This document shows, one piece after another, positions 1 through 8,473 of a stretch of 64,000 nt of DNA. Below the pieces are notes generated by a model that was given only the letters and a program-made list of their open reading frames with translations, did no database searches and was not told the DNA's origin. The stretch is from positions 252,071 through 316,070 of the forward strand of contig JACRGD010000005.1 of NCBI GenBank assembly GCA_016212525.1, written 5' to 3'. Within the stretch, counting starts at the first letter, position 1, and every line of letters starts with the position of its first letter. This stretch comes from Microcaldota archaeon (GTDB lineage Archaea > Micrarchaeota > Micrarchaeia > Anstonellales > Bilamarchaeaceae). The translations under genes were made by a program, and so were the position numbers.

Positions 1-761
1 GCTCGTGTTCCCTGCTGATTTACTCCGCCTATGACCAAAATCCACGAATCCGGGTTATTGGGGTTTTTCACCAACTCAATCAATCCAACGTTTTCCGAGT
101 ATGTTCTCCCAGAAAGTTCGCTTTTTATCTCTGCGTTTTCGACTCCAAATCGAACTGGTAATTTGTCGTTGATCTGCGCCACGATTGTATTTACCTTGGG
201 TCCGCCTGCTAAAATCAGGCTTTTTTGAAGCTCGCTCTCCTTGATTTGGGTATCTAATCGATAAAGTGGAAAATCAAACGTCGCATACCTGCCAAGAAAC
301 ATCGATAATTCCAGCATTCCCAGGTCGCTTGCCCTCGCACGATACTTTCCGTGCGGGTCAGGTGATCCCAATACCATAAGCCCGTCGAAGAACTCGTTTT
401 TTATGAATGGTCTTAGGTAGTTTGGAACAGCTCGGTTTTGTTCTGGTTCGTGTGTTTTCCATTCCTCTCCAAAAACCACCGATGCAGCATTCATACTCGT
501 CTTATATCTTTTGGCTACTGCTCCATTGACCTCCAGATAATCCACAAAAACCAGCAATTTCGCCGTTTCTAGGCGTCTGATATGATAATACACTCTTTGA
601 ATGGTAACTCCCATCTCCCGTGCTATTTCAGCAGCATAAACTGGCTTCTTAGCTGCGAATCGAAGTATTTTGACTCGCTCTAGGCTCAGTGCACTTATCT
701 GTTCCTCCATGAGTCCTGTGCTATCTATTCTTCGCCTTCCTTCATCGTCTATCAGTATCAT
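1..761 (-). CDS. HTH regulator with C-terminal S-layer-like domain (partial, 3' end outside window)
   Basis: An open frame starts at an ATG at 759-761 and runs off the left edge after about 253 codons, so the C-terminus is missing. Residues about 25-75 read as an ArsR/winged-helix domain (KPVYAAEIAREMGVTIQRVY, then YHIRRLE). The remainder contains an ILAGGPKVN segment, and near the edge NNPDSWILVIGGVNQQGTR, which resembles blocks of archaeal S-layer and related surface proteins. I infer a DNA-binding regulator with a fused accessory domain that also occurs in surface proteins. It is divergent from glmS across 87 AT-rich bases and could control it. The regulator part is fairly sure; the C-terminal assignment is weaker. 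Confidence 0.7.
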   Translation of the reverse strand, partial: MILIDDEGRRRIDSTGLMEEQISALSLERVKILRFAAKKPVYAAEIAREMGVTIQRVYYHIRRLETAKLLVFVDYLEVNGAVAKRYKTSMNAASVVFGEEWKTHEPEQNRAVPNYLRPFIKNEFFDGLMVLGSPDPHGKYRARASDLGMLELSMFLGRYATFDFPLYRLDTQIKESELQKSLILAGGPKVNTIVAQINDKLPVRFGVENAEIKSELSGRTYSENVGLIELVKNPNNPDSWILVIGGVNQQGTR

Positions 762-817
762 CTAAACAAACCACTAAAAATATTTTTTAATACTATTAAA
801 ATATTATTTATAGAACC

Positions 818-826
818 TTTATAAAT
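818..826 (+). promoter_or_regulatory. TATA box of glmS
   Basis: TTTATAAAT is centred 27 bases before the glmS ATG at 849, the spacing expected for a leaderless archaeal transcript. No ribosome binding site lies before that ATG. A palindromic run of A and T at about 778-810 would serve the divergent regulator. Confidence 0.6.
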
Positions 827-848
827 TCTTCCGCTTCTTTTCATTCCC

Positions 849-2591
849 ATGTGTGGCATCATTGGTTATGTTGGTCATAGATCTGCTTCAAAAATCCTCA
901 CCGATGGTCTTAAGTGTCTCGAATATCGGGGCTATGACTCGGTAGGTATCGCCGTTTTAAATGGTCAAAATCTTGAAATTCGAAAAGATAAGGGTATGGT
1001 TGCCGATGTTTCTTCCGGTTCCAGATTCGATTCGCTTTCCGGTTCGATCGGTATTGGTCATTCTCGCTGGGCCACTCATGGTGGTGTTTCCAAAGAAAAC
1101 TCCCACCCTCACTCAGATTGTACTGGCTCGATAGCCATTATTCACAATGGTGTTATTGAAAACTATCAGGAGCTCAAATCAAGCCTGCTGTCAAAAGGCC
1201 ACAAATTCGCCTCACAAACCGATTCCGAAGTGGTTTCCCACTTATTCGAGGAAAATCTCAAACAATTCCCAACTCCGCTTATCGCCTTTTCCAAAACAAT
1301 CTCTGCTCTTGAGGGGTCTTATGCCATCGTCCTTCTCTCCAAATCCTCCCCAGATGTCCTGTTTCTGGCCCGAAAAAACAGCCCGCTTGTAGTTGGTAAG
1401 GGTGCAGGCGAAAACTTCTGTGCCTCTGATTTTTCTGCTTTACTCACCTACACCCGGGAATTCCTGGTACTTGAAGATTCTCAGATCGCCACTATAGATC
1501 GAGATTCAATAGCCCTCTACGACCTTCTTCTGACCCCAAAGACTCCCTCCTTCTTAACTATTGATTGGGATGTACAGACCGCAGAGCGCTCCGGTCATCC
1601 TCATTTTATGATAAAAGAGATTCTCGAGCAACCTGATGTAGTAAGCGCGGCATTTTCTGCAGATGTTTCCCAAGTGCTGCCTCTTTTGGAAAAATTTGAA
1701 AAAATCCACATAATCGCTTCCGGAACATCGTATCACGCAGGTCTGCTCTTCTCTATTCTTCTAAATAAGTACAAGTCAGGCAAATTCGCTAATGTTTTTA
1801 TCGCAAGTGAATATCAGAATCAGGTCTTACCCGATTCAAATGCCCTGATTTTTGCCATAAGTCAGAGTGGAGAAACTGCAGATGTTCTTCAGGCCCTTCG
1901 TTATTCGACTTCACCACACAAGGTTTGTATCACCAACACTCAAGGTTCATCCATAACTCGACTTTGTTCTCATTCCATTTATCTTAATGCAGGTCCCGAA
2001 TCTTCTGTCGCTGCAACAAAGACCTTCCTTGCACAGCTCTGTGTCATATACAAACTGCTCTTTGGTGATCGATATCGGGATTCTATTAGATCCACCATTC
2101 TCGCTTCGACTAAACACTCAGCTAAGATTCAGGAATTCTCCAAATCTATAATCACAAACAGGTTCATTTTCTTCCTCTCCCGCGGTCTCTGTTTGCCTCT
2201 GGGTTTTGAGGGCTCGCTTAAACTAAAGGAAATCAGCTACCTCCACTCCCAGGCATATCCTGCCGGCGAGTTAAAGCACGGGACTTTGAGCTTAATCGAA
2301 AAAGGTGTTTGTGCTCTGTTCCTAGCACCAAAAACTCCTGATGCGACTAAGTTATTTGGTAATCTCAAAGAAGTCAAGGCTCGAGGTGGAACTATTTTTA
2401 CTCTTACGGATGATCCTTCTTTCAAATCCGAATCAGATATGTCGCTTGATATTGTTCCACAGACAGATCCTCTTCTATATCCCTTCTCGTTCGTTGTCCC
2501 TTTACAGTTGCTTGCATACTACTCGAGCGTTTCATTGGGTATAAATCCAGATCGGCCTAGAAATCTGGCAAAATCAGTTACTGTGGAGTAA
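849..2591 (+). CDS. glmS: Glutamine--fructose-6-phosphate aminotransferase (isomerizing)
   Basis: Makes glucosamine-6-phosphate from fructose-6-phosphate and glutamine in the cytoplasm, the entry step to amino-sugar and glycan synthesis. The protein begins MCGIIGYVG, with Cys2 as the nucleophile of the N-terminal glutaminase. GHSRWATHGG and IHNGVIENY are the next amidotransferase blocks. Two SIS sugar-isomerase domains follow (ASGTSYHAG and SQSGETADV mark the first), and the chain ends NLAKSVTVE, the family's conserved C-terminus. At 580 residues it is slightly shorter than bacterial GlmS (about 609). The start is fixed by Cys2 and by the TATA box 27 bases upstream. It is transcribed alone, divergent from the regulator at the left edge. 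Confidence 0.97.
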   Translation: MCGIIGYVGHRSASKILTDGLKCLEYRGYDSVGIAVLNGQNLEIRKDKGMVADVSSGSRFDSLSGSIGIGHSRWATHGGVSKENSHPHSDCTGSIAIIHNGVIENYQELKSSLLSKGHKFASQTDSEVVSHLFEENLKQFPTPLIAFSKTISALEGSYAIVLLSKSSPDVLFLARKNSPLVVGKGAGENFCASDFSALLTYTREFLVLEDSQIATIDRDSIALYDLLLTPKTPSFLTIDWDVQTAERSGHPHFMIKEILEQPDVVSAAFSADVSQVLPLLEKFEKIHIIASGTSYHAGLLFSILLNKYKSGKFANVFIASEYQNQVLPDSNALIFAISQSGETADVLQALRYSTSPHKVCITNTQGSSITRLCSHSIYLNAGPESSVAATKTFLAQLCVIYKLLFGDRYRDSIRSTILASTKHSAKIQEFSKSIITNRFIFFLSRGLCLPLGFEGSLKLKEISYLHSQAYPAGELKHGTLSLIEKGVCALFLAPKTPDATKLFGNLKEVKARGGTIFTLTDDPSFKSESDMSLDIVPQTDPLLYPFSFVVPLQLLAYYSSVSLGINPDRPRNLAKSVTVE

Positions 2592-2663
2592 GCTGTCTCT
2601 TCTTTCCTGTTGTTTCTTTTTTACCAGATCCGACTACTCTGAGCTATTTATTTTGTCTATTCT

Positions 2664-4289
2664 CTACTGCTTCTTCTTTAAGAATACTTTGGCTGCTATT
2701 GCCAATATTACCAGAACTACAATTGCGATTCCGGCAATGACCAATATACTCATTCCTTTTTCCTGAACTTCAAAATTTGTAATCCCGTCATTATATCCCA
2801 TTTTTTTAATTAATATGGAGTGTTTTCCTGCTGTTAAATTCAGGTTTAATTTAGTATTTCCTGCTATCTCCTTACCATCTAGTATTGCTTTAAATCGACC
2901 TAACGGTTCTCCAGTTTCTTGGTCGTTAATTGTGATCTTTATTGCAGTTCCTTCTATTCTTGGGGTTGAAGCACTGATTAATATGTTTGAGTTGGGCGTA
3001 TTTGGATCATACACAAATCCTACTTGTCCTATCGCATCGTCTCCTTCACCTATCTTGCAGTATATGACATTGAGTCCTGGGTTAAGCGCTTTTTTTGGAT
3101 CCTGGTACATCGTCCAATTTTGGTCTCCGGTTGACTCTGTTTTTATCCACTCTTGTTCGTTTATTTTTACGTAGGCATCTTCTCCATTTTGACTTATTCT
3201 TTTACCTTTGATCTCCAGCTCTTTGTTTCCGATTACTATGCCCTCCATCGGGTATTGAATGGAACATGATTTTTCTGTTGTGTATGCGTATATTCCTTTG
3301 TCTGCGGATCCAAATATTAACTGCCCGTTATATACTAGTGGTGATCCGGCTATGCTTCCCGAGGGTGCCTTCCATATCTCTTCGCCGCTTTCTGTGCTAA
3401 TGACATAGACTCCCTTATTTCCTGATCCGAAAAATACTGCTTCGCGGTCGCCTATGGTTCCCCTCTCGGGTTCTCCAAATGCTGCGAGTCCAAGGTCTGT
3501 TTTCCAAATTACTGTGCCATCGTTAGGATCTATTTTGTATATTTTTCCATCTATCGTTCCTAAATAAATCCCGTCATCTATCTTTATGATGTCTGTAGTT
3601 ACTCCAGAATAGACATTTGTGCTCCAGACTCTGTTTCCTGTGACTGAATCTATCGCAACTATCTCTCCCCTATCTGTTCCTGCGTAAACTCTCCCGTCGC
3701 TTACTTCTGGTTTCGATAATCCGTATTTTCCTTGTTTTGATTGATATCTCCAAATAAGGGTTCCTCTTTCTGATATCTTAACCAGGTTTTCTTCCTGACC
3801 CAGGTATATTCCGTCTTCTAAATATTTTGGTTCTGTTCCTGTTCCCGTGTGGTGAAATATTAAATTTCTTATTGCTCCTGATTTTTCAAGGATTACTACT
3901 CCTTGGTTGGTATTTATTGCAATTCCTCTGGAGCTCACATCTGTTCCGTATACTCGTGTTATGTTTGCCTGCGCGGAACTTAGTGCCACTTCAAAAACAA
4001 TATTTCCTGTTGCATCCAACTCGGTTATTCTTCCGGTGTCTGCGGTTACTATTATTTGGTTGTTGTCCACATCTAGGTCTATTGGCATTCTTTGTAGATC
4101 TTTTTTCCATCTTAATGCAGGCCCTACACTATTAAATACGAAGACTTTTCCTTCTTCGCTTACTAACACAGTTCCTCCGCCGATGACTTTTGGTTTTTCT
4201 AAAATAATTCCCTGTGCATTATATTGCCAGGAGAGTGCTGAAAAACCTAAAGAAATCATAATTAAGATGGATAAAAGAAGTCGCCTCAT
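2664..4289 (-). CDS. Secreted/anchored PQQ-like beta-propeller protein with PEGA-like domain
   Basis: 541 residues. An N-terminal signal or anchor helix (about residues 3-20) precedes a run of PQQ/BamB-type propeller blades (for example GRVYAGTDRGEIVAIDSVTG, and later IYLGTIDGKIYKIDPNDGTV). A PEGA-like beta domain follows (GEPLGRFKAILDGKEI, then LTAGKHSILIKKMGY), then a C-terminal membrane helix and basic KKKQ. It is probably exposed on the outer face of the cell membrane and may bind partners or glycans; no enzymatic residues are evident. It starts 4 bases after the L11 stop, with GGGATGA as ribosome binding site, so it is co-transcribed with L11, a curious pairing. Confidence 0.75.
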   Translation of the reverse strand: MRRLLLSILIMISLGFSALSWQYNAQGIILEKPKVIGGGTVLVSEEGKVFVFNSVGPALRWKKDLQRMPIDLDVDNNQIIVTADTGRITELDATGNIVFEVALSSAQANITRVYGTDVSSRGIAINTNQGVVILEKSGAIRNLIFHHTGTGTEPKYLEDGIYLGQEENLVKISERGTLIWRYQSKQGKYGLSKPEVSDGRVYAGTDRGEIVAIDSVTGNRVWSTNVYSGVTTDIIKIDDGIYLGTIDGKIYKIDPNDGTVIWKTDLGLAAFGEPERGTIGDREAVFFGSGNKGVYVISTESGEEIWKAPSGSIAGSPLVYNGQLIFGSADKGIYAYTTEKSCSIQYPMEGIVIGNKELEIKGKRISQNGEDAYVKINEQEWIKTESTGDQNWTMYQDPKKALNPGLNVIYCKIGEGDDAIGQVGFVYDPNTPNSNILISASTPRIEGTAIKITINDQETGEPLGRFKAILDGKEIAGNTKLNLNLTAGKHSILIKKMGYNDGITNFEVQEKGMSILVIAGIAIVVLVILAIAAKVFLKKKQ

Positions 4290-4293
4290 CGTT

Positions 4294-4764
4294 TCATCCC
4301 TTTAGGACTGAGTCGTGTTTGCCCTGATCTAGTTCTTTGAGGACTTCTTTGGCTGATTTTCCATCTACTTTAATTCCCATACTTACGCATGAACCCAGTA
4401 TCTCTCTGACTGTACTTGTTATGTCTTTTCCAAGTGAATTTCTCTTGGATTTGGCTATCTTTACTGCCTTTTCAAGACTTATCTCTCCGCCAGAGGTATC
4501 TTTATTTCCCGATCCTTTCTCAACTCCAGCTTCTTTTTTTATCAATTCTGCAGTTGGTGGGGTTCCTACCTCTATTGTAAACTGTTTAGTTTTTGGATCT
4601 ACGATCACTTTTACTGGCACTTTCATGCCCTTGAAGTCTTTTGTAGCTTCATTTATTTTTGCTATTACCTGGCCTGCATTAACTCCTAATGGCCCCAATG
4701 CCGGTCCCAATGGCGGTCCTGCTGTTGCCGCTCCTCCTTCTACAATTGCATCGATAGTTTTCAT
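4294..4764 (-). CDS. rpl11: 50S ribosomal protein L11
   Basis: Large-subunit protein of the GTPase-associated centre. The glycine/proline-rich N-terminus (AGPPLGPALGPLGVNAGQ) and the C-terminal rRNA-binding domain (KSKRNSLGKDI, then VREILGSCVSMGI) are diagnostic. 156 residues is normal for archaeal L11. GAGGTCA upstream serves as ribosome binding site. It stands apart from L1/L10/L12, which are not in the window, and is followed 4 bases later by the propeller protein. Confidence 0.96.
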   Translation of the reverse strand: MKTIDAIVEGGAATAGPPLGPALGPLGVNAGQVIAKINEATKDFKGMKVPVKVIVDPKTKQFTIEVGTPPTAELIKKEAGVEKGSGNKDTSGGEISLEKAVKIAKSKRNSLGKDITSTVREILGSCVSMGIKVDGKSAKEVLKELDQGKHDSVLKG

Positions 4765-4831
4765 AATTTGACCTCTTTAATTAATTGTTATTTGCTTTTA
4801 TTTAGTTTTATCTGTTTTTAATATTTCATTT

Positions 4832-6202
4832 TTATATGCCTACCAGTTCCTGGAACAATTCTTTCAGTTTTCCTATGAATCCGTTGCCTTTTATGCCCAT
4901 ATTTATCCTGGGCATTTCAAATCGTATTGGTTCCTCTGTTTGGTCTTCTTGCGATTCGTCCGATTTTGACTCTGTCCTTTTTGTTTGATTATCCTCTACG
5001 TCTTCTTTGAGTTCCTTTATCTGTATCTTTCTCTCTTTTATCCTTACTTCTCTTCTTATTTTAGGTGATTTTGAGATTTTTGAGAGCTCCGTAACTACTG
5101 TCCGGTCTTCTATTTGATCTATCTGATTCTCAAGTTTCTCCAATGCTTGTTTTCTTTCTGCTTTGGTTCTCGCTGTTTTTGCAAGCACTAGCAATATTCT
5201 GTGGTCTAATATTCTATTCAATGCAATTTCTCTCGCCTTTTGGTTCTTGCTGTTTCGAACTATTTGTGCTAAAAGTTCGGGATTGTTTATTTTTTCTGCC
5301 CTGGCTGCGGCTAATTCCAATGCTTTTTCGCGGTCTCCTTCGTACGAGGTGTTTTTTATTATTGTTAGTAATCTTTCCGGATATTGACCTAAAAATTCGA
5401 TCGAAATCGATCTGCTTTTTGGATTTTTACTATAACTTCCAACTGCGATTATGCCTGCAAGATTTTGTGATAGCTCTCTGGCTAATATTTTTGTTATTGT
5501 TTCACTTTTACCTCTATTATTGTTCTGTAGCATTTCCGTTTCTTCGATTAATTGCCTGGTTCCTGCTTCGCCCTGCTCATCCGCGACTATTTTTGCCACT
5601 TTTTTCAATGTTATTTCTAATCTTTCGGATGTTTCGGTTACGTCTTGGGCATCTATTTCTCTTTCTAGAACTTCCAATCTGGTGTCCTGGTAACTGCCTC
5701 CTAAAAAAACTCTTTTGAGGTCTCTTTCGGTTCCTATTCTGGTTACTGCCATTTCCCTTATTTCACGATCGGGGTGTTCGCGTGCAAGATTAACCAGAAC
5801 TTCTGAATTTTCTGTTTCATCTACTCTGTTTCCAAGTACACTTAGCGCGGCACTTTTTACTGCTTCACTGTCTGTGGTTTCTATTATGTTGACTAGTGCA
5901 GTTTCTTCATTATTGAGGGATCCTACTGCGGCTATCCTTGCTTCTTCTTTTTTGGCGTTCATTGCAAAGTATTCCAGCCATCGGGATTCCTTGAGATTTT
6001 TTACTTCTCTCATTCCCAATGCTACTTTGTCGCTTTGATCGCTCTCCATAAGCTGCTCTATTGTTGTAACATCAAAGTCGCCTATTTCGTTTTCTTCTTC
6101 TGTAAGCATTCTTTTTTGTGATTCTAAATTGTTTTCTTGTTCTATTTCTTGTGTGGATTCGTAATATTTTTGCTTACCTATTTTTTTCATCTTATAGCTC
6201 AT
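4832..6202 (-). CDS. HEAT-like repeat protein, function unknown
   Basis: 456 residues, strongly charged and almost wholly alpha-helical. Short helical pairs of HEAT/Armadillo character repeat through residues about 55-380 (for example KKEEARIAAVGSLNNEETAL and HPDREIREMAVTRIG). There is no signal peptide or membrane helix. A Lys/Glu/Asp-rich linker leads to a short hydrophobic C-terminal helix (FIGKLKELFQELVGI) that could dock to a partner or membrane surface. GGTGA lies 6 bases before the ATG and supports this start. I do not recognise the family; a scaffold role is inference from the repeat fold. Confidence 0.6.
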   Translation of the reverse strand: MSYKMKKIGKQKYYESTQEIEQENNLESQKRMLTEEENEIGDFDVTTIEQLMESDQSDKVALGMREVKNLKESRWLEYFAMNAKKEEARIAAVGSLNNEETALVNIIETTDSEAVKSAALSVLGNRVDETENSEVLVNLAREHPDREIREMAVTRIGTERDLKRVFLGGSYQDTRLEVLEREIDAQDVTETSERLEITLKKVAKIVADEQGEAGTRQLIEETEMLQNNNRGKSETITKILARELSQNLAGIIAVGSYSKNPKSRSISIEFLGQYPERLLTIIKNTSYEGDREKALELAAARAEKINNPELLAQIVRNSKNQKAREIALNRILDHRILLVLAKTARTKAERKQALEKLENQIDQIEDRTVVTELSKISKSPKIRREVRIKERKIQIKELKEDVEDNQTKRTESKSDESQEDQTEEPIRFEMPRINMGIKGNGFIGKLKELFQELVGI

Positions 6203-6245
6203 CCGATTTCACCTTTTTCTCCCGGTTTTCTCACGCTAACTGCAT

Positions 6246-6968
6246 TTATAAATTTTTTGGTCGGAATCCACTTAGGTACTCCTCCTCTACTATGTGAAGT
6301 TTAGCGGGTACTATTACGACGAACGGAGGACTTCCAACATTCTGTTTTTTTATCTCTTGCGCGTTTGTGAATGTTATTTTCTGATTGTTATCTCCTGCTT
6401 TTGATATTACAATCAAATCTCCGAATTCTGAGAGCTGCTCAACTGCGTATTCTGCACTCATTGGTTGTGGTTCTGTATCCAGTAAAACCAGCGTGTGCGC
6501 GTTCCTCCCCCTGTTCTCTCGTACTATTTCGAGCGCAGATGTTGGTCTGTAATTGGGTCTTGGGTTGACTAGGGTTGCAGTTCTTCCAAATCTATATACC
6601 TGAAGTCCAGATATCGCAGGTGCCACCGAGAAAATCGATGAATTATGTACTACTTCGATTTCAACTCCCTTTTCCTTTGCATCCATAACTAAAGTTATGT
6701 GTGTTGTGGCGATCAGTGGATCTCCTGAAACAAGCAATACTACCTTCGCTTTTTTTGCCCGCTCTACCAAAAACGAGCTTTCGAGTTTGGATCGATCCAG
6801 CATTATAATTTTTTTATTGACTCTCGTTTCGAGGTCAGTTATTTTCTCTGCTGATAGTGGGTTCGTATAAGTCTCTATGTAAGCTTCTTGTGCTTCCTGG
6901 AGTTTCTCCAACCCATTTGTCGTTATGTCAAATGCCACTCCCAATCCTACTAATGTCAATCCCATCAT
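6246..6968 (-). CDS. dphB: Diphthine synthase
   Basis: SAM-dependent methyltransferase that methylates the amino-carboxypropyl group on the EF-2 histidine during diphthamide synthesis. TP-methylase-fold blocks are visible: N-terminal TLVGLG, VLLVSGDPLIATTH (about residues 77-90), HNSSIFSVAPAISGLQVYRFG and LLDTEP. 240 residues is slightly short for the family. The start is a double ATG (6968 or 6965), 5 bases after the DUF192 stop, so the two genes are co-transcribed. The substrate EF-2 is encoded at 48.4 kb. Confidence 0.93.
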   Translation of the reverse strand: MMGLTLVGLGVAFDITTNGLEKLQEAQEAYIETYTNPLSAEKITDLETRVNKKIIMLDRSKLESSFLVERAKKAKVVLLVSGDPLIATTHITLVMDAKEKGVEIEVVHNSSIFSVAPAISGLQVYRFGRTATLVNPRPNYRPTSALEIVRENRGRNAHTLVLLDTEPQPMSAEYAVEQLSEFGDLIVISKAGDNNQKITFTNAQEIKKQNVGSPPFVVIVPAKLHIVEEEYLSGFRPKNL

Positions 6969-6975
6969 TATCAGC

Positions 6976-7458
6976 TCATTTGACCTCTGTTAAATCTATT
7001 GTACTGTCTCCTATTTTTATTCCCTTTATTTTCGAAAATCCCGCGTTTACTTCCAGTACATATCTTGATGCTTCCCTTGGCATATAGTTGGGACAGTTAA
7101 ATGCACTTTTGCATGGTTCCATCTGAACTATGTCCACTAATGTTCCATCGCTCGCAAAATGTAGTGCTTCAAGCAGGATCGTTGTGTTCATCATCCAGAA
7201 CGAATGTTTTTTTGATTCTCCAAATACAAAGAGCATGCCTTCAGTTTCATCGAGCGTTTTTCTTCCCATCAGGCCTTTCATCTGGGTTCCGATATCGTTT
7301 GCGATTTCAGCATTCACGATTATCCTGCGGCCGTCCCGGGTTCGTATTGTTATCCTTTTTTTCTGTGCTCTTGATGGTATTATGCAAATCAACACGGCTC
7401 CTAATATCACGATTATGCTTATTATGATTCCTGCGACAATTATCTTTTCTAGCGCCAT
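6976..7458 (-). CDS. Membrane-anchored DUF192 family protein
   Basis: 160 residues: an N-terminal membrane helix (about residues 6-28), a basic segment, then a DUF192 beta-barrel domain from residue about 55. The family signature is clear (QMKGLMGRKTLDETEGMLFV, HSFWMMNTTILLEALHF and NCPNYMPREASRYVLEVNAG). The biochemical role of DUF192 is not established; the anchor suggests it works outside the membrane. Translationally close to dphB, which begins 7 bases after its stop. Confidence 0.85.
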   Translation of the reverse strand: MALEKIIVAGIIISIIVILGAVLICIIPSRAQKKRITIRTRDGRRIIVNAEIANDIGTQMKGLMGRKTLDETEGMLFVFGESKKHSFWMMNTTILLEALHFASDGTLVDIVQMEPCKSAFNCPNYMPREASRYVLEVNAGFSKIKGIKIGDSTIDLTEVK

Positions 7459-7507
7459 ATTTTTGTGATCCCGTGCCGTTCTATTATTTATTTTATTGTT
7501 TTATGCC

Positions 7508-8449
7508 TCATTTTTCATTGTTGACTATTTTTGGTACTTTGCTTTTTGTATCAAATATCATGGACTCTGCCATATGTCCGTTTGTGGTGGTCGTTATTCC
7601 CTTTAGTAATTCGCCCTCTGTTACTCCTGTTGCTACGAATACTACTTCATTTGAACTTACAAGTTCGTCTATGGTATATATCTTATCGAAATCAGTTGCT
7701 TTTATTCCCATTTTCTGAGCTCTTTGTTTTTCCTCTTCGTTTCTGAATTTTAGGCGGCCTTCCATATAGCCGCCAGCGCATTTAAGTGCCGCAGCCGCCA
7801 GTACTCCCTCTGGAGCTGCTCCTATTCCAAGGAGCATGTCTGTCTTTGTATGCTCAAAAGCCGTCATCACTGCGCCAAAAACGTCTCCTTCTGCTATGAG
7901 TTTAATCTTGGCTCCCTTTGCCTGGACTCTTTTTATTATTTCTGCATGTCTGGGTCGATCAAGAACAACTACGGTTATCTGGTCCATCGGTTTGCCTGTT
8001 TTCTTATGTATTGCCTCGAGATTTTCTTCAACTGTTTTTGATAATGAAACTACGTTGCCGATTTTTGGTCCAACTGCTATTTTTTCCATGTATGTGTCTG
8101 GGGCATGAAACAGGCAACCTGAAGGTGCTGCTGCTAATACGCAGATCGCTCCGGGTTTGTTTTCAGCTGCTAAATTGGTGCCATCTAAAGGATCAACTGC
8201 GATATCTATTTTCGGACCGCTGCCATCACCTAATTTTTCTCCAATAAAAAGCATCGGAGCCTCGTCTCTCTCACCTTCGCCTATGACAACGGTTCCGTCA
8301 AATTTAATGTCGTTAAATGTCTCTCTCATGGCTGTTGTTGCGGCATCATCTGCTGCGTGCCGGTCTCCTTTGCCTACCCATGCATGGCTTGCTATTGCAG
8401 CCGCTTCTGTGACTTTTAGAAACGCTGATTCAAGGTCTATGATTCGCAT
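7508..8449 (-). CDS. glpX: Fructose-1,6-bisphosphatase, class II (GlpX type)
   Basis: Hydrolyses fructose-1,6-bisphosphate to fructose-6-phosphate in gluconeogenesis. Metal- and phosphate-binding motifs of the GlpX family are present: GKGDRHAADDAA (about residues 26-37), VVIGEGERDEAPML, the lithium-sensitive phosphatase signature VDPLDGTN, and GIGAAPEGVLAAAALKCAGG. 313 residues is normal. It sits 24 bases downstream of the class II aldolase, forming a two-step gluconeogenic operon. Most archaea use a bifunctional aldolase/phosphatase instead, so this pair looks bacterial in origin. Confidence 0.95.
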   Translation of the reverse strand: MRIIDLESAFLKVTEAAAIASHAWVGKGDRHAADDAATTAMRETFNDIKFDGTVVIGEGERDEAPMLFIGEKLGDGSGPKIDIAVDPLDGTNLAAENKPGAICVLAAAPSGCLFHAPDTYMEKIAVGPKIGNVVSLSKTVEENLEAIHKKTGKPMDQITVVVLDRPRHAEIIKRVQAKGAKIKLIAEGDVFGAVMTAFEHTKTDMLLGIGAAPEGVLAAAALKCAGGYMEGRLKFRNEEEKQRAQKMGIKATDFDKIYTIDELVSSNEVVFVATGVTEGELLKGITTTTNGHMAESMIFDTKSKVPKIVNNEK

Positions 8450-8473
8450 GTTGTTTTCCTCTCCTATTTATCT

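Noticed and set aside
31..228. Plus-strand ORF at the left edge
   Set aside because: It is the shadow of the minus-strand regulator, which has clear domain content in its own frame.
3907..4305. 132-codon plus-strand frame inside the propeller gene
   Set aside because: Opposite-strand shadow with no recognisable domain, fully covered by a well-supported gene.
5143..5718. 191-codon plus-strand frame over the HEAT-like gene
   Set aside because: Leu/Phe-rich shadow of the charged minus-strand protein; unlike any real protein.
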